Shown here: piece after piece, positions 16,160-24,813 of the stretch | How positions within the stretch are numbered: position 1 is the stretch's first letter | Layout: every line of letters begins with the position of its first letter | Assembly (NCBI RefSeq): GCF_024721115.1 | Contig: NZ_JAMDHK010000001.1 | Span: forward strand, 584,678 to 648,677 | Reading direction: 5' to 3' | From: Salipiger pentaromativorans | Lineage (GTDB): Bacteria; Pseudomonadota; Alphaproteobacteria; Rhodobacterales; Rhodobacteraceae | Length of the DNA stretch: 64,000 nt | Program-made: the position numbers and the translations under genes | The notes under the pieces: model-generated | What the model was told of the DNA's origin: nothing | What the model saw: only the letters and a program-made list of their open reading frames with translations | The model's database searches: none

Positions 16160-17962
16160 GTGACCCTTCGGCGCTTTTCGACCGTTTTCGGCCTTGCGCT
16201 GGGCCTCGCCGCTTCCCCTGTCGTCGCGTTCGAGGCGCTGAATTTCTCCACCCCCGGCATGGACGAGGATCTGCGCACGCAGCTCAAGAACAACTCGGCC
16301 CTGACCGCCGCTCAGGCCGAAGGCCGGGTCTCGGGGCAGGATGCGGTGGCCGCGGCCCTGTCGGATTACGGTGTGCTGCTCGAGACGCTCTATGCCAACG
16401 GCTATTACGGCGGCACGGTCAGCATCCAGCTCGACGGGCACGAGGCCGCCGACATCCCGCTGCTCTCGACCCCCGAGACGGTGCGCTCGGTCACCGTGAC
16501 GGTCACCAGCGGGCCGCGTTTCAAGTTCGGAACCGCCCGGCTTGCCCCGCTGGCGCCGGGCACGGTGCTGCCCGAGGGCTTTGCCCCCGGCGCCACCGCG
16601 CTTGCGCCGCTGGTGGGCGAGGCCGCCTCGACCGCCATCGACGGCTGGCGTCAGATCGGCCACGCCAAGGCGGATCTCTCTTATCAGCAGGTCACAGCCA
16701 ACCATGCCGCGCGCCGGCTGAACGTCGAGATGCGCATCGCGCCGGGGCCCGAGCTGCGGTTCGGCAAGCTCATCACCGTGAACGACAGCGCCGTGCGCGC
16801 CGCCGCGCAGCGCCGCATCGCCGGGCTGCCCACCGGCGAACGCTTCGATCCCGACGAGCTGGACGAGGTGACCCGCCGGCTCACCGCCACCGGCGCCTTT
16901 TCCAGCGTGACGCTGCGCGAAGCGGAAACGCCCAACCCCGACGGCACGCTCGACATCAAGCTGCGGGTCGCCGACGCCAAGCCCCGCCGCTTCGGGTTCG
17001 GCGCCGAGATTTCCTCGCTCGAGGGGCTGACGCTCAGCGCCTTCTGGCTGCACCGCAACTTCCGCGGCGGGGCCGAGCGCTTGCGCGTCGATGGCGAGAT
17101 TTCCGACATCTCCGGCAACACCGGCGAAATCGACGCCAGCCTCACCGCGCGGCTGGAGATCCCCGCCGCGATCGCGCGGCTCGGCCCCGATACCGACGCC
17201 TTCTTCCAGGCCGCCCTGTCGAGCGAGAACGAACCGACCTACACCGCGAACAGCATCGAGCTGACCACCGGCCTCACCCGCCGGTTCAACGAGCAGCTCA
17301 CCGGAGAGATCGGGATCGGCTATCGCTATTCCGAAACCGACGACGATCTCGGCTATCGCTCCTTCTCGCTTTTCACCCTGCCGCTGTCGCTGACCTGGGA
17401 CACCCGCGACAAGGATCTCGATCCGCGCTCGGGCTGGTATGTGGGCACCGAACTGACTCCGTTCCTGAACATCTCTGGCCCCGGCGACGGCGCGCGGTTC
17501 TACACCGATCTGCGCGGCTATTACGGGCTGGGCGCCGACAAGCGCACGGTGCTGGCCGGGCGGCTGCAACTCGGCTCGGTGCTGGGATCGGAGCTGACCG
17601 ACACGCAGCCGGAATATCTGTTCTATTCGGGGGGCGCCGGCACAGTCCGGGGCCAGCCCTATCAGTCGCTGAACGTCGATCTCGGCGGCGGCGACGAAAC
17701 CGGCGGGCGCAGTTTCCTCGGCCTCTCCGCCGAGATCCGGCAGGACATCGGCGAGAACTGGGGCCTTGTGGCCTTTGCCGACGCCGGGTTCATCGGCGCC
17801 GACAGCACCCCCGGACAAAGCGGCGACTGGCATTCCGGCGCCGGGCTCGGGGTCCGCTATCAGACCGGGATCGGCCCGCTGCGGCTCGACATCGCGGCGC
17901 CCACGAGCGGCGGCACCGGCTCGGGCGTCCAGCTTTATCTTGGCATAGGTCAGGCGTTTTGA
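16160..17962 (+). CDS. tamA: TamA, Omp85-family outer-membrane translocation protein
   Basis: 600-aa outer-membrane protein with a signal peptide (about 1-23), POTRA domains (about 25-270) and a C-terminal 16-strand Omp85 barrel. The barrel carries the lid-lock motif TVRGQPYQSLN near residue 495 and ends in phenylalanine, the usual barrel-assembly signal. With TamB it forms the translocation and assembly module that inserts selected outer-membrane proteins and is linked to phospholipid transport. It starts at GTG 16160, and its stop overlaps the tamB start. The 274 bases upstream contain no gene and presumably hold the promoter. Confidence 0.9.
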   Translation: MTLRRFSTVFGLALGLAASPVVAFEALNFSTPGMDEDLRTQLKNNSALTAAQAEGRVSGQDAVAAALSDYGVLLETLYANGYYGGTVSIQLDGHEAADIPLLSTPETVRSVTVTVTSGPRFKFGTARLAPLAPGTVLPEGFAPGATALAPLVGEAASTAIDGWRQIGHAKADLSYQQVTANHAARRLNVEMRIAPGPELRFGKLITVNDSAVRAAAQRRIAGLPTGERFDPDELDEVTRRLTATGAFSSVTLREAETPNPDGTLDIKLRVADAKPRRFGFGAEISSLEGLTLSAFWLHRNFRGGAERLRVDGEISDISGNTGEIDASLTARLEIPAAIARLGPDTDAFFQAALSSENEPTYTANSIELTTGLTRRFNEQLTGEIGIGYRYSETDDDLGYRSFSLFTLPLSLTWDTRDKDLDPRSGWYVGTELTPFLNISGPGDGARFYTDLRGYYGLGADKRTVLAGRLQLGSVLGSELTDTQPEYLFYSGGAGTVRGQPYQSLNVDLGGGDETGGRSFLGLSAEIRQDIGENWGLVAFADAGFIGADSTPGQSGDWHSGAGLGVRYQTGIGPLRLDIAAPTSGGTGSGVQLYLGIGQAF

Positions 17963-20900
17963 AACGGTTCCTTCTTCTGCTCACGCTGCTCTTCGGCCTC
18001 TCCCTGCCCGCCCATGCGCAGGACGACGATGGCGGCACACGGCTTGAACGGCTGATCGAGGACGCAATTTCCTCGGACGGGATGGATGTGCAGATCCGCG
18101 GCTTTCGCGGCGCGCTGAGCGCGCAGGCGACGCTCGACCGGCTCACCATCTCGGATGGCAACGGCATCTGGCTGACGCTGGAAGACGCCGAGCTCGACTG
18201 GAGCCGGGCGGCGCTGCTGAGCGGCCGGGTCGAGGTGAACAAGCTCTCCGCCGCGCGTCTGGAGCTGACGCGGCTGCCCGGCGCGCAGACCGACACGCCC
18301 GCGCCCGAAGCCAGCGGCACCAGCTTTTCGCTGCCCGATCTGCCGGTCTCCATCGACATCGGGGAATTCGCCATCGCGCGGGTGGAGCTGGGCGCGGCGG
18401 TGATCGGCGAGGCGGTGGCGCTTGGCGTCGCCGGCGCGGCGCATCTTGCCGGCGGCGCGGGCACTGCCGAACTTTCGGTGCAGCGCGTCGATGGCCCCAA
18501 CGATGCGCTGACCTTCACCGGCAGCTATGGCAACGAGACCCGCCGGCTGACGCTCGATCTGGCGCTGGACGAGGCGGCGGGCGGGCTGATCAGCACCAAG
18601 GCGGGGCTGCCCGGCACGCCCTCGCTGCGGCTCACGCTCAAGGGCGATGCGCCGGTGGACGATTTCACCGCAGATCTGACGCTGGCCACCGATGGCCAGG
18701 ACCGGCTGGCCGGACAGATCACGCTGCAAGGCGCGGCCGAGGAAGGCCATCGCTTCGCCGCCGATCTGGCCGGCGATCTGCGGCCGCTGCTGCCGCCGGA
18801 CCAGCGCGCCTTTCTCGGACCGCGCCAGTCGCTGCGCACGACCGGGATGCTGGAAGCCGGCGGCGCGCTGGCGCTCGACGCGCTGGACTTGCAGACCGCC
18901 GCCGTCTCGCTCAGCGGCGCGGCGCGGATCGGGGCCGACGGCTGGCCCGAACGGCTGGCGCTCGACGGGCGCATCGCCGCGCAGGACGGCGGCCCGGTGC
19001 GGATCGCCTTCACCCAGGACGTGACCCGGCTCGACGAGGCGACCCTGAGCCTCGCCTATGCCGCGGCCCAGGGCGACGGGTTCACGCTGGAGATGCTGGC
19101 GCAGGGCATCGACCGCCCCGAGATGGCGCTGCGCGAGGCGCGGATCTCCGGTCGGGGGACCATCACGCGCAACAGCGGCACCACCTTGCCCGGCCGCGTG
19201 CAGGGCGGGCTGACGCTGGACGTCGCCGGCCTGTCGCTGGCGGACCCTGCGCTGGCCCAGGCGGCGGGCGAGGCATTGCGCGGAACGCTGCAGTTCGACT
19301 GGCAGGAAGACGCCCCGCTGACGCTTTCACAGATCGACCTCAGCGGCGCCGGGATCGACATCGCGGGCGCGGTGACCTTTTCCGGGCTCACCCCGGGCGA
19401 GGATCCGGCCATTGCGCCCGATCTCACCGTGCAGACCCGCGATCTGGCCCGGTTCTCGGGGCTCGCCGGGCGGCCGCTGGACGGCGCGGCGGATCTGGCC
19501 CTGCGCGGGCGCGCCGAGCCGCTGTCGGGCCGCTTCGACCTGGCGCTCAGCGGCAGCGCCACCGATCTCTCCGCCGATATTGCGCAGCTCGACGGGCTGC
19601 TGGCCGGGCGGCTGAGCCTTGCCGCGGCGATGCAGCGCAGCGAGGCGGGCACCTTCCTGCGGCGTCTCAATCTGGACGGGCCCGGCATCGGGCTGACCGC
19701 CCATGCCGAACTGCGGACCGGCGCCAGCACCGGCAGCTTCGCGCTGACCCTGCCGCAGCTTTCGCGCATCCAGCCCGGGCTGGGCGGCGCCGCAACGCTC
19801 CAGGGCGACCTTCAGGAAAGCGCCTCGGACTATGCGCTCGATTTCACCGCCACCGGCCCCGGCGGCACCGAGGCCAGCGGCACGCTGACCGCGTCGAAGA
19901 CCGCCGATGGCGGCATCGGCACGCTGAGCTTTGCCGGCAAGGCCGCCGCCACCGCGCTCTCGGCCTATGCGCCGCTGGCCGGGCGGCCGCTGCGCGGCGG
20001 TGCCAGCTTTGACGGCGCTGCCTCCTATACGCTGGCCGACGGGGCGCTGAGCGCCCGGGGCGATCTGCGCACCTCCGATCTCGCGCTGGGAATTCCGACG
20101 GCGGATTCGCTGCTGGGCGGCACCGGCACCGCCACCGTGTCGATGACCCGCGACGGCAGCGGCAAGATCACCGTCGAGCGGCTCGATCTCAGCACCACCG
20201 AACTGACCGCGACGCTCAGCGGCAGCATGGGGCAGACCGGCGACAGCGCCATGCGCTACGACATCGCGCTGCGCGATCTCGGGCGGATCGTCGAGCAGCT
20301 TCCCGGTCGCGCCACCGCCACAGGCACGCTGAGCGCCACCGGTACCGGCCCCTGGCAGGTCAACACCAGCCTCACCGCCCCGGGCGGGACCGAGGCGCAG
20401 GTCTCGGGCAGTCTTGCCCGCGCCTTCGACAGCGCCAATCTTGCCATTTCCGGCGCCGCGCCGCTGGCGCTGGTCAACCGGTTCGCGGAACCCAACCTGC
20501 TGTCGGGCCTCGCGCGGATGGATCTGCGGCTCGACGGGCCGCTGGCGCCCGCGTCGCTGTCCGGCACAATCCGGGTGAGCGGCGCCGAGGCGGTGCTGCC
20601 CGGACCGGCGCTGACGCTGACCGGGATCGACATCGACACCACGCTCGGCGGCGGTCAGGCCCGCCTGACCGTCGAGGGCGACCTGTCCACCGGCGGACGG
20701 CTGCAAACCCAGGGCACCGTCGGGCTCAACGCCCCCTATGCCGCCGATCTGCGGGTGCGGCTGCGCGATCTGGTGCTTCAGGACCGCCGGCTGTATCAGG
20801 CCCGCGCCGAGGGCAATATCACCGTGCAGGGGCCGCTGCTGACCGGCCCCCGCGTCGCTGGCTGGGTCGAGATCGCCGAGGCCGAGCTGCGCATTCCCGA

Positions 20901-21723
20901 AACCGGGCTGGGACCGGGCAGCCGCAGCTTCACCCTCACGCATATCGCCGAACCCGCCGCCGTGCACCAGACCCGCGCCCGCGCCGGGCTGCTCGACGCG
21001 GCGCAGAAAGCCGGCGGCCGGCCCTATACGCTGCCCCTTGATCTCGAGATCCGTGCCCCCTCGCGGCTCTTCGTGCGCGGCCGCGGGCTCGACGCCGAAC
21101 TGGGCGGCACGCTGCGGCTGACCGGAACCTCGCAGAACGTGGTGCCGGTGGGCCGGTTCGATCTGATCCGCGGGCGGCTGGACATTCTCGGCCAGCGCCT
21201 GACGCTGGAAAAGGCCATCCTGCGGCTGACCGGCGATTTCGATCCGACGCTGGAGGTGGAGGCCACCTCGGAACGCGATGGCACGGTGATCAAGGTGGCG
21301 CTGGACGGTCAGGCCACCTCGCCCGAGGTGTCGTTTTCCTCCGACCCGGCGCGCCCCGAGGAAGAGGTCCTGGCGCTGCTGCTTTTCGGGCGCGACGTGA
21401 CCGAACTTTCCGCGCTTCAGGCGCTGCGCATCGCGGCGGCGGTGAACACGCTGGCGGGCAAGGGTGGCGAGGGGATCGTCGGCAATCTGCGCCGGGGCTT
21501 CGGCCTCGACGATTTCGACGTCACCACCGACGACCAGGGCAATGCCGGGCTGCGGCTGGGCAAGTATATCAGCGACAACATCTATACCGATGTCGAGATC
21601 AACTCCGGCGGCGACACGGCGGTCAACCTGAACATCCAGATCAACCGCAACGTCAAGGCGCGCGGCCAGGTCTCGACCGACGGCAACACCGGTTTCGGGG
21701 TGTTCTTCGAAAAGGATTACTGA
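17959..21723 (+). CDS. tamB: TamB, inner-membrane translocation/assembly protein
   Basis: 1254-aa partner of TamA. A hydrophobic N-terminal anchor (about 1-20) is followed by a long repetitive beta-rich periplasmic body and a conserved C-terminal TamB (DUF490) domain, about residues 900-1254, with QLGRFDLIRG-like and GLDDFDVTTDDQGNAGLRLG segments. It bridges inner and outer membranes as a beta-taco groove. The proposed start is TTG 17959, whose last bases form the tamA stop (TTGA), giving translational coupling. The frame stays open far upstream through tamA, but that part is out of frame with tamA and is not used. Confidence 0.9.
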   Translation: MKRFLLLLTLLFGLSLPAHAQDDDGGTRLERLIEDAISSDGMDVQIRGFRGALSAQATLDRLTISDGNGIWLTLEDAELDWSRAALLSGRVEVNKLSAARLELTRLPGAQTDTPAPEASGTSFSLPDLPVSIDIGEFAIARVELGAAVIGEAVALGVAGAAHLAGGAGTAELSVQRVDGPNDALTFTGSYGNETRRLTLDLALDEAAGGLISTKAGLPGTPSLRLTLKGDAPVDDFTADLTLATDGQDRLAGQITLQGAAEEGHRFAADLAGDLRPLLPPDQRAFLGPRQSLRTTGMLEAGGALALDALDLQTAAVSLSGAARIGADGWPERLALDGRIAAQDGGPVRIAFTQDVTRLDEATLSLAYAAAQGDGFTLEMLAQGIDRPEMALREARISGRGTITRNSGTTLPGRVQGGLTLDVAGLSLADPALAQAAGEALRGTLQFDWQEDAPLTLSQIDLSGAGIDIAGAVTFSGLTPGEDPAIAPDLTVQTRDLARFSGLAGRPLDGAADLALRGRAEPLSGRFDLALSGSATDLSADIAQLDGLLAGRLSLAAAMQRSEAGTFLRRLNLDGPGIGLTAHAELRTGASTGSFALTLPQLSRIQPGLGGAATLQGDLQESASDYALDFTATGPGGTEASGTLTASKTADGGIGTLSFAGKAAATALSAYAPLAGRPLRGGASFDGAASYTLADGALSARGDLRTSDLALGIPTADSLLGGTGTATVSMTRDGSGKITVERLDLSTTELTATLSGSMGQTGDSAMRYDIALRDLGRIVEQLPGRATATGTLSATGTGPWQVNTSLTAPGGTEAQVSGSLARAFDSANLAISGAAPLALVNRFAEPNLLSGLARMDLRLDGPLAPASLSGTIRVSGAEAVLPGPALTLTGIDIDTTLGGGQARLTVEGDLSTGGRLQTQGTVGLNAPYAADLRVRLRDLVLQDRRLYQARAEGNITVQGPLLTGPRVAGWVEIAEAELRIPETGLGPGSRSFTLTHIAEPAAVHQTRARAGLLDAAQKAGGRPYTLPLDLEIRAPSRLFVRGRGLDAELGGTLRLTGTSQNVVPVGRFDLIRGRLDILGQRLTLEKAILRLTGDFDPTLEVEATSERDGTVIKVALDGQATSPEVSFSSDPARPEEEVLALLLFGRDVTELSALQALRIAAAVNTLAGKGGEGIVGNLRRGFGLDDFDVTTDDQGNAGLRLGKYISDNIYTDVEINSGGDTAVNLNIQINRNVKARGQVSTDGNTGFGVFFEKDY

Positions 21724-21728
21724 CCGGA

Positions 21729-21754
21729 CGCCCGGCGCGACCGCCGGGCGCTTT
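21729..21754 (+). terminator. Terminator after tamAB
   Basis: CGCCCGGC (21729-21736), loop GCGACC, GCCGGGCG (21743-21750), then CTTTGCT. It is an 8-bp GC-rich stem six bases after the tamB stop. The short T-tract makes termination moderate. Confidence 0.6.
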
Positions 21755-21855
21755 GCTCCGCCCCAGACGGCAATGACGGCAAAGCCCCTCGCCATGGCCC
21801 AGAACGCCCCGGCGGGCAGTCGGCCCAGGGCGGGCGCGAAAATTTCCGCGCGCCC

Positions 21856-21882
21856 GGGAATAATCCTCCGTCCGGCCCCGTA
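21856..21882 (+). promoter_or_regulatory. ECF-type promoter of the sigma/anti-sigma operon
   Basis: GGGAATAATC, 13 bases, then CGTA. The same ten-base and four-base blocks with the same 13-base gap occur at 23281-23307 ahead of the NTF2-like gene, while the spacer bases differ. GGAATA-like -35 and CGT-like -10 elements are typical of ECF sigma factors. The transcript would have a leader of about 75 bases. Confidence 0.7.
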
Positions 21883-21960
21883 TGTCCCGGGTAGACGTCC
21901 CTGCGTGAACCTGTTTCCGTCGACCCGCAATCCGGAGGAGCGCCGCCGTGCCCCAGACAG

Positions 21961-22497
21961 ATGCCCCCCTTGCCGCCGGAGCATGCGATGTTTCGTGACA
22001 GGTCGCTGCTGATCGCCGAGATCCCGCATCTGCGCCGCTATGCCCGCGCGCTCTGCCGCGATCCCGACACCGCCGACGATCTCGTGCAGCGCTGCCTCGA
22101 ACGCGCGCTCAAGAAGTTCCACCTCTGGCAGACCGACCGCCGGCTGCGCCCCTGGCTCTTCACCATCATGTACAACCTGCATGTGGACATGATCCGCGAA
22201 ACCCGGTTTTCGGGAAAAACGGTCGGTCTGGGCGAGGTTCCGGAACTGTCGCAACCGGCGCGGCAGGAGGACCATGTGAACCTCACCCGCGTGCTGGCCG
22301 CCATCGACGCGCTGCCGCGCGAACAGCGCGACGTTCTCGTGCTCGTCGGGGTGCGGGAACTCAGCTACGCGGATGCCGCCAAGGTGCTGTCGATTCCGCT
22401 GGGGACGCTGATGTCGCGTCTCAATCGCGGACGCGAACGATTGCGTCAGACGCTTGGAATGGAGAAGAAGACTGCGGTTCTTCGAAAGGTGAAATGA
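21961..22497 (+). CDS. ECF-family RNA polymerase sigma factor
   Basis: 178-aa sigma factor with only regions 2 and 4. Region 2 covers about residues 15-80 (YARALCRDPDTADDLVQRCLERAL and RPWLFTIMYNLHVD) and region 4 about 110-165 (LPREQRDVLVLVGVRELSYADAAKVL, then LGTLMSRLNRGRERLR). It directs core polymerase to stress promoters. The start could be Met10 at 21988, which has CGGAG at a good distance; 21961 is the longest reading. The stop overlaps the anti-sigma start. It probably activates its own promoter at 21856 and that at 23281. The stimulus is unknown. Confidence 0.88.
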   Translation: MPPLPPEHAMFRDRSLLIAEIPHLRRYARALCRDPDTADDLVQRCLERALKKFHLWQTDRRLRPWLFTIMYNLHVDMIRETRFSGKTVGLGEVPELSQPARQEDHVNLTRVLAAIDALPREQRDVLVLVGVRELSYADAAKVLSIPLGTLMSRLNRGRERLRQTLGMEKKTAVLRKVK

Positions 22498-23273
22498 TGA
22501 CGAACCCGCCCGAAAATGTGCCGACCGACGTGACCGTGGACGAGCTGCACGCCTATGCCGACGACCAGCTCCCGCCCGAGCGCGCCGCCGCCGTCGAAGC
22601 CTATCTGCGCGACAATCCCGCCGCCGCCGCGCGGGTGGCGGATTACCAGCTCATCAATGCCGCGCTGCTCAGCCGCAGCGAGGACATCGACGACGAACCG
22701 ATCCCGCAGGCGCTGCTGGACACTGCCGGGCGACCGCCGCGCTATCCGCTGATGCGCATCGCCGCCGCCGTGGTCTGGCTGGCGGTGGGCGGCGCGCTCG
22801 GATGGCAGGCCGCCGGCTTTGCGGCAGGCCCCGGCGCGGCGCCCGGCGGCTTCGCCGAACGGGCGGCGCTGGCCTATGCGGTCTATGCGCCGGAGACGCT
22901 GCACCCGGTCGAGGTCGGGGCCGAGGAGTCCGAACATCTCACCAACTGGCTGTCGAACCGGCTGCGGATGAGCGTCTCTGTCCCCAGCCTCGCCGAGCAG
23001 GGGTTCCGCTTTCTGGGCGGGCGGCTGATGATGGGCGAGACCGCCCCCGCCGCGCTGCTGATGTATGAGTCGGACAGCGGGCGCCGGCTGACCCTCTATA
23101 TCTCGAACGAACCCTCGCAGGGCTCCGGCGAGGCAATGGACTTCTGGCAGGACAACCGCGCGGGCGTGGTCACCTGGGCCAGCAGCGGTGCCGAGTTCGG
23201 GCTCGCCGGCGGGTTTTCGCAGCGCGAGCTGGCCTCTTTCGCAAATGTGATCCGCGATCGTTTCGACGCCTAG
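22494..23273 (+). CDS. Membrane-anchored anti-sigma factor
   Basis: 259-aa single-pass membrane protein overlapping the sigma gene by four bases. The N-terminal cytoplasmic part (1-80) has the anti-sigma helix pattern DELHAYADDQLPPERAAAVE, one membrane segment spans about 86-106, and a periplasmic domain follows to the end. This is the arrangement of regulators that hold an ECF sigma factor at the membrane until a periplasmic signal arrives. No zinc-binding HxxxCxxC is present, so it is not of the ZAS type. No site-2 protease gene is in the window. The signal is unknown. Confidence 0.82.
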   Translation: MMTNPPENVPTDVTVDELHAYADDQLPPERAAAVEAYLRDNPAAAARVADYQLINAALLSRSEDIDDEPIPQALLDTAGRPPRYPLMRIAAAVVWLAVGGALGWQAAGFAAGPGAAPGGFAERAALAYAVYAPETLHPVEVGAEESEHLTNWLSNRLRMSVSVPSLAEQGFRFLGGRLMMGETAPAALLMYESDSGRRLTLYISNEPSQGSGEAMDFWQDNRAGVVTWASSGAEFGLAGGFSQRELASFANVIRDRFDA

Positions 23274-23280
23274 AGACCAC

Positions 23281-23307
23281 GGGAATAATCGCGGCGGCGG
23301 CACCGTA
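23281..23307 (+). promoter_or_regulatory. Second ECF-type promoter, before the NTF2-like gene
   Basis: GGGAATAATC (23281-23290), 13 bases, CGTA (23304-23307): the same two blocks and gap as at 21856-21882. It begins eight bases after the anti-sigma stop and lies 36 bases ahead of the next ATG, so it makes the next gene a likely direct target of the local sigma factor. Confidence 0.7.
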
Positions 23308-23343
23308 GATAGGGCACTGCAACTCACAAAGGACCCGTGATCC

Positions 23344-23775
23344 ATGTATCGCAAACACACCGCCGCCGCCCTCCTCATCGCCGCCCTCGGCGCCGGGACC
23401 GGCGCAATCGCCGGGCCCGGCGCCGATCTGGCCATGGCACATTTCGATGCCGTCGCCACCGGCGCCGTCGCCGATGCCTCGGCGCATTATTCCGACAGCA
23501 CCGTCTTCGAATGGGTCGGCGGCCCGCTCGACGGCACCTATACCGGCAAGGAGGCCATCCAATCGGTCTGGCAGAAGTTCAGCACTGCCCAGGGCGCGCT
23601 GACCGCCGAGGTGAGCAACCTTCAGGAAAACGCCAACCCCGCCGGCGCGACCGTGACCGCCGATGTGACCTTTTCGGGCAAAGCTACGATCCCCGTGCGC
23701 TATGTGCTGACCTTCCGCGGCGAGACCATCGTCAGCGAGGTCTGGCAGATCGACCCCAAGCTCGGCAGCTACTGA
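23344..23775 (+). CDS. Exported NTF2-like / SnoaL-like protein
   Basis: 143-aa protein with a signal peptide (about 1-23, ending GAIAG) and a single NTF2-like cone fold: a leading helix DLAMAHFDAVATGAVADASAHYSD, then strands with VFEWVGGPLDGTYTGKEAIQSVW, a common SnoaL-like pattern. Members bind small hydrophobic molecules or act as isomerases; no catalytic Asp/His pair can be assigned. AAAGGA precedes the ATG. It lies directly after the anti-sigma gene and under its own ECF-type promoter, suggesting an envelope stress-response effector. The cargo is unknown. Confidence 0.75.
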   Translation: MYRKHTAAALLIAALGAGTGAIAGPGADLAMAHFDAVATGAVADASAHYSDSTVFEWVGGPLDGTYTGKEAIQSVWQKFSTAQGALTAEVSNLQENANPAGATVTADVTFSGKATIPVRYVLTFRGETIVSEVWQIDPKLGSY

Positions 23776-23798
23776 ACCGCTTGCCGCAAAGATCGGCA

Positions 23799-23821
23799 GC
23801 GGCCGGATCGCGTCCGGCCGC
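23799..23821. terminator. Hairpin between convergent genes
   Basis: GCGGCCGGA (23799-23807), loop TCGCG, TCCGGCCGC (23813-23821): a perfect 9-bp stem between the NTF2-like gene and the convergent LysR gene. No T-tract follows on either strand, so efficiency is uncertain. Confidence 0.5.
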
Positions 23822-23836
23822 GCCACCCGCCCGCTC

Positions 23837-24712
23837 TCACGATGCGGGCGCCACCAGATGGTCGATCAGGGCCCGCAGGCGCCGGGGCATCGCCCGCGCG
23901 GCGGGCCAGACCAGGAAGAACGCCCCGGCTTCGTGCAGTTCCGCCGCGAGAACCCGCACCAGCCGGCCCCGCGCCAGATCCTCCGTCACCACGAAATCCG
24001 GCAGCCAGCTTACCCCCAGCCCGGCAATCGCAGCGCTGCGTGCGCCCTCGATGGCGCTTACCACCATCCGGGGCGGAGACAGCGCCAGCGGCGCCCCGTC
24101 GCGCCGCAACCAGGGCTGAAGCCGCCCCGTCATGCTGTAGCGAAAGCCGATCCGGTCATGGCCGTCGAGACTGTCGAGCGACGGCATGCCGCGACGCTCG
24201 AGATACGCCGGCGCCGCATAGAGCCCGTGGTGATAGGGGCCGAAGCGGCGCAGCTTCAGCGAGCTGTCCCGCAACGGCCCGTTGCGGATTCCCAGGTCGA
24301 TGCCCTCGGCGACCAGATCCGTCATCCTGTCGGAAAACCGGATCTCGACGGTCACCTCGGAATGGGCCCGCAGAAAGCTCTCGAGCCGGGCGTTCAGGAA
24401 ATGATAACCGACCAGCGGCACCGTCAGCGTCAATGGCCCCGCCAGACGTTCGGTCCGGTCCCGCAGCTCCTCCAGCGCCTCGTCCAGCGCCTCGAGTGCG
24501 GGCGACACGCCGGACAGCAGCGTGCGCCCCTCTTCGGTCAGCTCCAGATGCCGGGTCGTGCGCCGGAAGAGCGTGACCCCCAGCTCCTCCTCGAGCCGCT
24601 GGATCGCCTTGCCGATGGCCGAGGGCGACACGCCAAGCCGGCGCGCGGCCCCGGCGAACGATCCGGCGCGGGCGGTCGCGGTAAAGCTCTCGAGAAGAGT
24701 CAGGCTCGGCAT
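23837..24712 (-). CDS. LysR-family transcriptional regulator
   Basis: 291-aa DNA-binding regulator. The winged helix-turn-helix is at about residues 3-60 (SFAGAARRLGVSPSAIGKAIQRLEEELGVTLFRR), followed by the two-lobe effector domain. It is divergent from an MFS exporter with about 100 bases between them, the usual arrangement for a LysR protein that controls a neighbouring efflux gene and itself. The co-inducer is unknown. Confidence 0.88.
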   Translation of the reverse strand: MPSLTLLESFTATARAGSFAGAARRLGVSPSAIGKAIQRLEEELGVTLFRRTTRHLELTEEGRTLLSGVSPALEALDEALEELRDRTERLAGPLTLTVPLVGYHFLNARLESFLRAHSEVTVEIRFSDRMTDLVAEGIDLGIRNGPLRDSSLKLRRFGPYHHGLYAAPAYLERRGMPSLDSLDGHDRIGFRYSMTGRLQPWLRRDGAPLALSPPRMVVSAIEGARSAAIAGLGVSWLPDFVVTEDLARGRLVRVLAAELHEAGAFFLVWPAARAMPRRLRALIDHLVAPAS

Positions 24713-24758
24713 GATTCATTCACGATATTTGGTTGGTAATTAGCCGAGAGAATGGATC
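24713..24758. promoter_or_regulatory. Possible LysR operator in the divergent region
   Basis: GATTCATTC (24713-24721) and GAATGGATC (24750-24758) form an inverted repeat with one mismatch, 28 bases apart, starting right at the LysR start codon. The spacing is wide for one dimer but fits two half-sites of a LysR tetramer. Low confidence. Confidence 0.3.
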
Positions 24759-24813
24759 ATTCCGGATTTCAATGACAGGTATATTTTCGAACCGGCCAGC
24801 ACAGGAGCGCCGC

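Noticed and set aside
16060..21723. 1887-codon open frame running through tamA and tamB
   Set aside because: Only the part from 17959 is TamB. The upstream half is an out-of-frame shadow of tamA with Arg/Ala-rich nonsense; tamA itself is clear in another frame.
19327..22275. 982-codon open frame antisense to tamB
   Set aside because: High-GC shadow: low-complexity Gly/Arg/Ala/Gln protein with no domain, lying opposite a clear TamB.
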